DNA of 64,000 nucleotides from Fasciolopsis buskii (taxonomy: Eukaryota; Platyhelminthes; Trematoda; Plagiorchiida; Fasciolidae), in the NCBI GenBank assembly GCA_008360955.1, contig LUCM01007678.1:72353-136352 (forward strand). Direction: 5' to 3'. A model generated the notes under the pieces. It was given only the letters and a program-made list of their open reading frames with translations, made no database searches and was not told the DNA's origin. The position numbers were made by a program, and so were the translations under genes. Within the stretch, counting starts at the first letter, position 1. The number at the start of each line of letters is the position of its first letter. This document shows positions 54,984 to 64,000 of the stretch, in pieces.

Positions 54984-55059
54984 CGAGCAAGGACACACGG
55001 ACTGCAGCGCACTGGAAGCAAGGAATCCAATCTTGCACGTTCCGATTAGGCCTCATTTA

Positions 55060-56520
55060 AGACAAACAATTTCCACTTGACTGCATGAAGAATTTCGGAC
55101 CGTAAACCAGTTACAGGAGAAGGTTAAACTTAGCAATGTATCCCACAGGTGGGATATGTCAAGTTCCGACTTTTGTGACTATTCGTCGTGATATGGCCGC
55201 CAGTTTGTTGCGAATCACGAGGTCGTTTCCATCTCTTCCCTCTACCATAGTCCCAATATAAGGAATTTTTGTTGTAAATTTCATCTTATTTTGCAGTCTA
55301 TAAAACGGATCCCAGTAAATGGTTATCAGGGAGAAAGGGAAGCGTGCTTCACAATAAAACTTTATGAAATATTTGCTTCATTTGGTGTTTGTTTACTTCA
55401 AGGAACAGCTGGTTTCGTCGTGAAAACTGATGAGATGTGGTCATCTCTCACAACGATTACTGAATGAAAGCACGACGTGACAAGAAGTTTCCGATTCGGC
55501 ACTTGCTGTGAACGCATTTGGGCAGCAAAATCTTTATTTGTTTTAATGCTCACATAGTACTAGTAATGAACAATATTCAGTTAAGTTTCCAGTGCATAGT
55601 TCATCTAGAAACTGTCAATTTTTCTTGAGTTATTCCATTCCAATCTCATTTGATTCTCAGGTGGGAAGTTGACGGTGAATTGTGTTGATTCTTCTACTTC
55701 ATTCACCAGGGGGCCTGAGCGAAGTGGATCGTGAATAACCGGTTTGAGTCTCGAGGTGAGTAGGTCGAATGAAACGGTCACGTTGCTGGAATCAATTGTA
55801 TCCTAGCTACCCTTCCCGACAGAGGTGCCCTACTTGTTGGAAATTCACTCTACTCTTACCCGGTAGGGTGACTTTGTTGAAGAAGACGAGCAGGCAGCAG
55901 AGCAAATAGGATCCCAGAGCTTAGAAGCCAACATAAAGAGCATTTGATCGCGATCGACGAGAATCATACTCAGGTCGTTTTGTCTCTTATGGAGATGATA
56001 CTCAACCTTTCAGTTTCCTATTGCATGTGAGCACGAATCCGTTTGAGCATTTTACCAACTTCTAGGTTTGACATTCTTGCATAACAAATCTGTCAGTTTG
56101 AAAGCTTTATTGACACCACAGTGAAAAATGTCATTTGATGACAAACTATCTCAGCAACCTCAGCATGGACAACTAAACATCGACCGGTAATACTAATTGA
56201 AACTGAAACTAAACAAAGAAGCGTCCCAACCATACAAGTGTTTCGCATACTGAATTGCTGGTGCGCTTGTGTAGTGAGTTTACGTACAAGCCACGTGATG
56301 CAATCCGATAAAGCTTCACGCCGGCCAGCGTAGACAAGCAGCCAATGGGAACTGTGATGACAGGCGGTCGAGAAATCCGAACATTCCACGGAGGCGACTG
56401 GACGGACGGCATTCCGCTAATCGGGATATTTCTAACTTTGTATATTAATCCACGAACTGTAAGTACGACTAGAACTTGTTTCCATTCTGTTGCGTTCTTC
56501 TTGTTGACTTTGTTCTCGTG
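55060..56520. other. Intergenic or intronic, nothing firmly supported
   Basis: A tRNA-like CGGTTTGAGTCTCG block occurs near 55740 but has no companion A-box in proper spacing. No coding frame with splice support was seen. Confidence 0.3.
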
Positions 56521-56522
56521 GT

Positions 56523-56683
56523 TTATCTTTTTTCTTTTGCTTCCTTTATTCATGAAATGATAATGCACATCATATTTCAGGAAGAGGGTCGCGGCTAACA
56601 GAGGGCTGCCAACTGAAGAGGATTCAAACCTGCGACATTCACGTCCAAACGCCATGACTTTATCCGCGTGGGCACCACCAGCC
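56523..56683 (-). repeat. SINE-A copy
   Basis: Minus-strand copy. The part between body and B-box (the GGTCAACTTCC junction) is shortened. The complement of CTTCCTTTATTCATG marks the 3' end. Confidence 0.75.
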
Positions 56684-57161
56684 AGTTGGATACTTGGTGG
56701 TAGCTCATATCCACCTATTGCCGTGACTGACCGAATTTCGTGTACTAACTGCAAGCCCAAATATCATTACTTTCCCAGTAACTATTTATCGCATAGCACG
56801 CTTTCTAAAGATTAATTTTATGCCCCGAACACGGCTATCACAATTCGGTTTCAATGTGTCTGACCGTATGTTGCACTTTTCTCGTGTAGCCAAGAGAATG
56901 CGGATGACGAACACCAACTGGATTGAGGTTCTCAATCGTTTTTCGTAAATTCCGGAAAAATTACAAAAGTTTATGCACAGGGATGTTCGGATGTGACAGC
57001 ATGCTTGCCTAATTTGGGGTTAAAAACCAAATAACCAACGAGAATATATCCCACTTGTCTGTTTTGTCCATACAATCTGTATCCACCGGAAATTAGGCAG
57101 ATGGTTTTCCAGATAGGATTGTTACGTTCTATCACGCACGCAAAGTCTCAGTTATGCTTAC

Positions 57162-57298
57162 ATATTGATCGGAAACGTGTGTAGTCTTGCCCAAGAAAAT
57201 GGCATTCAAAGGACTCGGCTTGAACGGATAGGGAATATCAAATCCGTTGTGAACTACCGTTTGGACAGAATCAGTTGGGGATGATACACTGAAAATCC
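57162..57298 (-). CDS. Host exon, unidentified, minus strand
   Basis: Excellent acceptor (TTTATCTTCTATTTTTCCACAG) and donor GTAAGC at 57161. Two leading bases and 45 codons with SSPTDSVQTVVHNGFDIPYP and NAIFLGKTTHVSDQY. It is among the best-supported single exons in the window. No partner exon could be linked by phase. No family was recognised. Confidence 0.6.
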
Positions 57299-57419
57299 CT
57301 GTGGAAAAATAGAAGATAAACCAGTAGCGAAACAAGCTTGTTTCTTGATAACTTTCTTCTTCGGTCAATAAACAAATTTCATGTGCATGGAAACTAACCA
57401 AGGATAATAGGAGAATGGG

Positions 57420-58190
57420 CAAATAATCAGATTGTCTAGTCCGGTGAGGGGAAGAAGTTAATCATTTTTGGAAAAAAGGAGACCAATTCCATAGCATCCG
57501 GTCTGGGAAACGGATATGGAGGAAGGAGATCAATTTAAATCCCCGTTGGGTGGGCAGGACTAGTCCCTCCCGGCTTCGAGTCGAAGGATCAGGAGACGTG
57601 GTCGTGGTCTGTCCATCAAATAGGGCCAACTAGATCTCCTGGTAGGAGAGCAGACTTGGCAAATCATTTTTGCAAACAAAAACCCCAGACAGAGCCTACG
57701 ATGTAGCTAGATCCTGTACGCATACAGCCTTCTATAGATTCGATGACATCTTGTAGATCACTCTAAACTCTTTGTCGCTCATTACATGACCAGTATCTGC
57801 CAAGTACACAACAGTTACACTGAAGATTGTCCGTTTTAATCCAATTTATAGTCGGTCCAGTTTACATTCCTTAATTTGTTGAGATAGTTTCTGGTAGCTC
57901 AACTTTTTTTCGTTTGCCGGAAATGATCAGATAAATGATTAAATGATCGTAGAAAAGACAGAGACCGGCAATTTATCTTTCACACTCATGGGAAAATGGA
58001 CCGACTGGTAAACGGAATGCATAATTGGGCAGCAAGAAATGTTCGAGAAATCATAGCTCCCAGTTTTCGTGTCACAAGTTTGATTTTGTCACCACTCCTA
58101 AGCATGAGTATACGTGCGTAAGACTTCATTTTGAGCGAGGTTATGTGAAAAGTCTGACATCATTCTTTTTCAGCTTCTTTTTTGTATTCA
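57420..58190. other. Intergenic or intronic, nothing recognised
   Basis: No supported coding frame. The block 57480-57700 looks repeat-like (purine-rich, GAAGGATCAGGAGACG) but has no second copy in the window. Confidence 0.3.
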
Positions 58191-58199
58191 CTGAACCAG

Positions 58200-58261
58200 G
58201 AAGTTATCAAAATCAGCCTTATGCCTTGGATGTTGTATTTCCAAATAAGTGCCATTGATAA
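58200..58261 (+). CDS. Possible host exon
   Basis: Acceptor TTTTTTGTATTCACTGAACCAG and strong donor GTGAGT at 58262. The frame that runs through is EVIKISLMPWMLYFQISAID plus two bases. A second frame (SYQNQPYALDVVFPNKCH) ends at TGA just before the donor. Orientation and frame are unproven. Confidence 0.3.
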
Positions 58262-59162
58262 GTGAGTACTTTGAAATGCGATTATCACTCTCACCAACTC
58301 CAGCAATTGGAACCCGTCGTCTTCATTCTGGTTCAATCCCTCTATATTTAATCCATTATATGTAACTGAAAGATCTTCGGCCGGTCAAAAAAACTCTCCT
58401 TTGTTTGTCTAAACAAACTTCAGTTCGAAGCTCGCTCGCCGTTCGATTGCTTCAAGTCTCTTAGGTTTATTGTCTCGTCCCGTATCTTCCTGTCGTGCAA
58501 GGCCTCCCGCCTGTTTCTGAAAGTGACAATAAAATCAGACCATGTCAACTCTAACCCGAACTAAGTCGAATGGCTGAGTATGATTTTGTTCTCCGACTTG
58601 CAGTTGATCCGATCCCTGCCCTACGTATTATTCACGTCGTACCAGGGTGGCTTGTCAGACAGCTCTCTTTTGTAGATTTACAGTTGATTCACTTGTATGA
58701 ATGGTTGAATTGAAACAAACTAATCGGAATTTTCATAGCGTTAGCCTAAAAGAAGGAATAAAATTGAATACAAAACTGTCAATGTACAGGTTGCCGACTA
58801 CACAAATTACATGGCAATTATCAAATGCGTGCTAGAAACAATACGACAACAAGAGTTAGATCACGGGCACTTGGATCGGATGACATTCCAGTGTTCGATA
58901 CGGTCACCCCATCCAGGCGGACTGCACGTGAGTGCATCACGGGATGGGCGTGACTGCTTGACACATGTCAGCTAGAAATGTCTATTGTGGGAATGACTGG
59001 AATGTGCATACTGCTGATAGATCTGTGAGATCAGATCAATGGTTCGTGAGGTCTGACTTCACATAGAAACGAATGAACTGTGTTGTGATACTTCGATTCT
59101 GTTGTAACATTACGCGTGGAAGCAGAGTAGAATTATGACCGGAGGTGTAATTACTAACAACT

Positions 59163-59370
59163 GCTATGTTTTCATGAAATAATCCACCATGTGATATCAT
59201 CGCTCAACTCACCATTAAAAAACCATGGAACCACTGTACGGTTGTTTCATCTACCTTGTTAGGAATCATCAGCAGTGCATATACACCGCGCCCGAACTGG
59301 GACGTGAACCCGAACAAGGACGAACGATTCTGAGTCGAACGCCTTAGCCATTACGCTACGGGCAGGCTCT
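59163..59370 (-). repeat. SINE-C copy 1
   Basis: On the minus strand it starts with a tRNA-like unit (GCCCGTAGCGTAATGGCTAAGG as A-box region; CGGGTTCACGTCCCAGTTCGG as B-box and end), with partly complementary ends. It is followed by a tail ending in GATATCACATGGTGGATTATTTCATG. It matches 61094-61294 throughout. Confidence 0.8.
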
Positions 59371-59552
59371 GAACGATTTGTTGAACTTCACCACGTGATG
59401 ATGTTGCACCTATCTGTCACTGATTTGCACGGTTACTGTCCGCTAGCTCACAGCGATCGACCCCTACTGATAGATGACTTCTCTGCAAGTAGCTCAAGTA
59501 CGACGAAGGTTTCGGATATGACCTACAGAGCTTGATTACTTGGCACATGTTG

Positions 59553-59728
59553 GTCGGACAGTGGCCAAGCAGATAAAGTCGTGACATTTGGACGGTGAGG
59601 TCGCGAGTTCGAATCCTCCCACTGCCGCCCAACTTCCCCACCTGGTGCCCCTCTGTTGGCAGTGGCACCCTTCTTGAAAAATGATGTGCATTGTCATTTC
59701 ATGAATAAAGGAAGCAAAAGATAAAAAG
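59553..59728 (+). repeat. SINE-A, well preserved copy
   Basis: Head with GTGGCCAAGCAGATAAAG, B-box GAGTTCGAATCCTCC, body CAACTTCCCCACCTGG and 3' end CATGAATAAAGGAAGCAAAAG. One of the most complete copies. Confidence 0.85.
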
Positions 59729-59918
59729 ATGTTTCACTAAGCATCCTAGATAGCATGCGGAGAGTTTCCGCCACGCGGGAGGCCCTTCGCGCTTCAAAAT
59801 GAAGCGCTTGGCCTAGTTAACATATTAGGTTACTGGCAGCCGACTGACAAACAAATACATGGGTTTGGACTGATATTACTTAACTGATTGGATCTTTCAT
59901 TTTTTCAGTAAATAAAAG

Positions 59919-60056
59919 ATGTATGAAAGTTATTTTTACACAGTTGTGTGGTTATTTCTCTGCATTCTGTTGAAAGCATTGACTGAACCCAATAAGTACG
60001 GTCGTCGGTACGCGTCAGCTGTGGAAAGAATAATGTTGGATTTATCTCTTTTACAG
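59919..60056 (+). CDS. Possible small secreted peptide precursor, 5' exon
   Basis: An acceptor-like TTTCATTTTTTCAG ends only 10 bases before an ATG with A at -3. The frame starts MYESYFYTVVWLFLCILLK (signal-peptide-like), then ALTEPNKYGRR and ASAVERIMLDLSLLQ. The GRR could be an amidation and dibasic cleavage site of a peptide hormone precursor. Downstream the same frame runs into an old antisense SINE-A, so the true 3' end is unknown; donors GTACGG and GTACGC lie inside. An acceptor this close to the start codon would also suit spliced-leader trans-splicing, known in flatworms. Speculative. Confidence 0.3.
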
Positions 60057-60059
60057 CAC

Positions 60060-60180
60060 AAACAGGCTCGAGACCAAAAAGGGCTGCCAGTTGAAGAAGT
60101 TGATAGGTGGTGCGGATTTGAATCCTCAAACTTCAGATTAAGATGCCTCACAGCAGACCGCTTGATCGCTGCCGACGGAC
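60060..60180 (-). repeat. SINE-A, old antisense copy
   Basis: The stretch GGGCTGCCAGTTGAAGAAG, then a diverged B-box region GGATTTGAATCC, corresponds to the antisense SINE-A body and head as in 56523-56683. The head end is weak. Confidence 0.4.
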
Positions 60181-60789
60181 AGAATATGTTGCGTTAGATA
60201 TCAAGATCATTTATTGAGTAGTATGAAAAATGTGGGCGTTTTTACCTCGTGTCCGAGTCTATGATGCAAATGCCTGGATGTGTCCTACTCTCGGCTGCTG
60301 ATGGTTATTCGAATGGTTTACCTGTTCTTCACACAGTTTGATCTTTGTCACTCCATATTACCTAACAGGTTGTCTGCAGGAAGGTCATCAGATATAACAC
60401 TTCCCATTTTGTTGTGGAATCCTATCAGAATTACTCGGATTTGTGTCCAAAATGTTCGCAATTGGATAGGACCATTCTTCTGCTCCGCAAAGCCTCTCAA
60501 GATTGCATCTATTGGTAGACCGTAGAGGAACGCATGAAAAATTAGTGCCCTTTGCAATAAATACGCACAGAAACACGCACGCAAGTTGGATTGTTTCAGG
60601 CATATGCAAACTAGATGTAAGCTGAATGACACTCTCGAATAGGGTTGATATAATCTCGAATAATTCCGACGTGGTTCTGAAATAACGCAGCGAATAACAC
60701 CGTTACCGAGAGAGTTATCAGTGGATGTCTCGATGCATACGTATTTCTTTTAAATCCACTCATCTGAGATTAGTCTAGCTTCTCAATTC

Positions 60790-60890
60790 ATGCGGCAATA
60801 CAAATTAGCCCGGGCTGAGAAGATTCGAACCTAAGATTTTCTGACGAGAAGGCACCGAAAAACTGACTAGGACACAATTGCCATCAATGC
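60790..60890 (-). repeat. Possible tRNA-derived repeat
   Basis: Minus-strand AGGTTCGAATCTTCTC (B-box) with GTGTCCTAGTCAG upstream in suitable spacing. Only a loose relative at 16430-16560 was noticed. Confidence 0.3.
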
Positions 60891-61093
60891 ATTCAACTGT
60901 TGAAGCAAAACGACTTTAACTGCTAAGCATAAAATATGATGTACAATCGATTGCAAGATATATGAAAACACGGAATTTATCAGAAAATAGTTTTGTCGAT
61001 GTTAGAGCTAATGAGCCAATGCCTGGGTCATCAGGATCAATTTAGCCTTAGTAATAATACAATTATCAGATTAGCATTACTTTCAGCGACAAT

Positions 61094-61294
61094 ACTGCAT
61101 TTTTATGAAATAATTCACCATGTGATATCATTGCCCAACTAACCATTAAGAAATCATGGAAGCAATAGCACTGTACATCTGTTTCATCTAGCTTGTTGGG
61201 ACTCATGAGCAGTGCGTATTCACCGCGCCCGAACTGGGAAGCGAACCCGGGATGAACAACTTTGAGTCGAACGCCCTAGCCATTACGCTACTAC
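61094..61294 (-). repeat. SINE-C copy 2
   Basis: Matches 59163-59370 in head (GTAATGGCTAGGGCGTTCG, GGGTTCGCTTCCCAGTTCGG), middle (GATGAAACAGATGTACAG) and tail (GATATCACATGGTGAATTATTTCAT). The two copies lie 1.7 kb apart in the same orientation. Confidence 0.8.
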
Positions 61295-61302
61295 CAAAAA
61301 TG

Positions 61303-61360
61303 CTGTTATTAACATTATATCATTCACCAATACATGGCGCATCGGTTTTTCGATACACTC
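61303..61360 (-). repeat. Dispersed repeat D2, antisense fragment
   Basis: The complement contains GAATGATATAATGTTAATAAC and AAACCGATGCGCCATG, as in the copies at 25387 and 54559. It directly adjoins SINE-C copy 2. The next bases (TTTTTCGATACACTC) recur within the minus-strand Penelope fragment near 35090. Confidence 0.5.
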
Positions 61361-61756
61361 TTTACATCATTCAAATACTGTACTCAAAATCATGACTTAA
61401 AAACAGACTGAATACAATGTATTAGTAACAGAAGGAGTCTAGATTCGTTGCCGCCCATTATTAGGTAGACAGCGATGAGTTGCAAACGTTCAACTCTGGA
61501 TAGTCTCAATTTGCATTAAAGTGGACTTCAGCGTCAACCCTATCTGGGAGCATTGCATCCATCTCATGCAATCATTTCCATTCCACCGAATCGACAAGCT
61601 CGAGAACATGAGACGTTTGGGCACCGCACTGAAAGGGAACCTAATCCCCTCCTGCCGGGTGGGTACTTAAAAACGGCACTTTTGTACCCAATCACTATCA
61701 GTGATTTAACTTACACCCACTTACCGTCTAAGTCAGTGTTAGGATAACTTCCACCT

Positions 61757-61928
61757 TCTGTCTTGTACTTAATTTATTACTGAATTAACAACGCAAATCA
61801 TTTTTCAGGAAGAGGGCCACGGCCAACAGAAGGCTATCAGGTGATGAAGTTGACCGGCGGTCTCTGGATTCGAACCCGCGACCTTCAAGTCCGAGGACCA
61901 TCACCTTATCCATTTGGATTCTGCCAGT
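61757..61928 (-). repeat. SINE-A copy
   Basis: Minus-strand copy with body, B-box (GGGTTCGAATCC) and diverged head (CCAAATGGATAAGGTGATGG). The 3' end (complement of AATAAATTAAG) is altered. Confidence 0.75.
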
Positions 61929-61929
61929 C

Positions 61930-64000
61930 GTTGGATCAAATAATTTTGTAATCGGTAAAAGATTTGGATATGAGTTGCAGTTGTAGAGGAATCTGCCAAA
62001 AGAGACACAATCGGGACAACTTAAATTCGGCACAAATGACCATTTTGCTGGAGAGAAAATATTGGAAGATTTTTAAGTTGATCAATACCGGCAATCAGAA
62101 CAAGCGGATCGGATGCGAATTCATTCAGGACATAAAAAAACTAGACCGTAAAGAAAATTTAAATATTTGTTTCATTTTTAAAGATAAAAACTATATGATG
62201 CATTCTTAGAATTTAATAAAAAGATTGGGAAACAACGAGAGATAGAGAAAACGTGTTCTTGGCAATTTTCAACGGTTGCTTCTACCACCAACAAGTTCGA
62301 ATGCCCCTGGTTTCCCCGTCACTCTCGTCACTTACGGATATTAGTATGGAGTAAGTGGAGAAGGAAAAATGATGGAACCAACAGACCGTTCTGGTTAGCA
62401 GTACGGACTATATTTTGCGTATAGTACAAATGTGCTCATAAATCATTGGATTTCTCGACGGAAATGGAACCGGCGAAGAAGCTTACGTTTCGCGTCGACT
62501 TGATAAATGGACCAAGAGAATGAGTGCCGCGGAAACCCGGTGCACTGAAAAAAGAATTGGAATAGCCTCTACGCGAAGTGTCAAATATTTGTGCCAGATC
62601 GTGATGAGCGAAATGTTGGCGTCTGCGTAGCTTTCACGTTCCGAAATGTATGCTTACCAGACCGTGTGGAGGATAAGCGGAAGGGCATATACAACAAGTA
62701 TTTCGAGAGGATGAAGATTAGATACGTCTGATCTGAAATGCATGAAAACAAAAAAAGACGACCGTGAAGTAAAGATCGATAAGCTCATTTGTCCGGATCA
62801 ACGCTTGCAAGAATGAACCAGTAGAGCAGATGGCAATATAGACGATGCACTTACGGTTATGAGTGTTATAGTCCTGCTTTCACGTACAAAGTCTTGCTAT
62901 GGATGTCTTCCATTTTCTCGTCTTTATAATGCCTCGGGAATTTGGTAGCGAAAATTTGATACTGGTTCAATTTTTCACCCGTCTGCTCACTGAGCAACTT
63001 GGAGATACAATCTTATTTTTCTGGGACATTGATACTTTTCGCTGAATAGTAAGAATCTCAGTTTACTTTATTATATGCACTATAACGTTTGCAACTGACA
63101 GTTTTCTTGAATTGACTTTTACTCGCCTTTTCAACTACAATGTCGATTGGGTAAATTTTCTGTCTTGACTCGATTGAGAGGGTGCACGAAACCAAATTAC
63201 ACGTTTTATGATGGAGTGCAATGAGCGACTGCGGATACAATAGAAAGAGAGTATCTTCGCAGGCGAATAGAAAGCAGCATGTCTCATTGTTATCATTTTA
63301 ATCAATGTACCGTATAACAATATTATATCTAATAGTAGGATTTGATTTTGCTTGACAATATCCAGAAATTAGGTGAGTCCGTTTGGTCTCTCTAGAATCA
63401 AGTGAATGAGATCCGGGAAGGGTTTTTTTGAGCCTCTTGACTGACGCAAAGGCCATTCGGCTGATTTTGGTGAAAGAATGAAATTTGTTCGACTTTTATG
63501 ATACTTTGAACGATACTTTCGGGCTTTCTTTGGACTGCGGACCAAAGAATCAACAATGGTTCAAAAAGATGGGAAGCAATTGGGCGGTGATCGTTGTGCA
63601 GAACCAATCCGTACAAATAGCTTGATTGTGGCAAGTGGAATTGTTGTGTTGACTGGCCAGAGGCCACGTAATAAGTCTGCTTTGATCTACTGTCCAGAAG
63701 ACAGCAGAAGTGCCTGAGACTGTGGACAGATTTGTTGGGTTCGAATCATTTGGGTGATACATATTGTTACAGGAGCACGCGTTTGATCGTGATTTCCGTT
63801 ATCCTGGTCCACGGTCAACAAAACTGAGGCTATATCGTCCTGGCTACGTCGACTGATGCATAAGAAGGTCAGTTGATTGTGAAAGGCCGAATTAGTCGGC
63901 AGACTAGTCGGCCAGTGAGTGCTGACTATAGAAAAGCAATATGAACTATTGCAGTTGGTTGGGAAACACCATGTTACTGATCAGACATCTGCTCTCCAGT
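61930..64000. other. Right end of the window, nothing firmly supported
   Basis: Two kilobases without recognisable elements. Frames at 61964-62209 (plus) and 63398-63762 (minus) have no domain or splice support. Confidence 0.35.

Noticed and set aside
59300..59370. Functional tRNA gene on the minus strand
   Set aside because: The anticodon stem does not pair well, and the unit is part of a 200-bp repeat with a second copy at 61.2 kb, so it is a SINE head.

Overview
The window looks like a non-coding-rich nuclear contig from a flatworm, most likely a trematode. The evidence is a dense load of RTE-type LINEs, Penelope-like elements, a Merlin DNA transposon and several tRNA-derived SINE families, with short host exons scattered between them. 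There are no operons, ribosome binding sites or bacterial genes. The organism call is inference from mobile-element content; no species is claimed.

Host genes appear only as short exons, most of them shorter than the open frames made by chance. I found them by reading acceptor and donor sites and checking that codon phase carries across each intron. Gene 1 (+ strand, about 2.66-20.03 kb) has at least 13 candidate exons. Its deduced product has a large ectodomain, possibly with a cupredoxin-like stretch, then one transmembrane helix (18858-18931) and a serine-rich cytoplasmic tail. Gene 2 (+ strand, about 47.6-52 kb) begins with a signal-peptide exon and ends with a phase-linked exon series. 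A phase-matched exon pair at 42.4 and 43.6 kb (+) and isolated exons on the minus strand (57.2, 31.0, 28.6-28.2, 52.1 kb) point to further genes. None of these proteins was recognised, so no gene symbols are given.

Mobile elements by region. 0-5 kb: three damaged RTE-A fragments packed around gene 1 exons, two of them sharing a chimeric structure. 8.9-9.2 kb: a possible Ty3/gypsy integrase remnant. 9.5-12.8 kb: a near full-length RTE-A with endonuclease and reverse transcriptase. 26 kb: an RTE-A 3' end. 29.5, 4.9 and 46 kb: pieces of a second LINE, RTE-B. 34.9-36.8 kb: two divergent Penelope fragments in opposite orientations, with a third weak one at 31.6 kb. 37.8-40.6 kb: another RTE-A with an internal deletion. 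53.5-54.4 kb: a Merlin element with terminal inverted repeats and an 8-bp target duplication. Three tRNA-derived SINE families (A, B, C) occur from 20 kb to the end, on both strands.

The rest is intronic or intergenic sequence with microsatellites and unclassified dispersed repeats. All retroelement copies seen here carry stops, frameshifts or deletions, and none looks able to move by itself.
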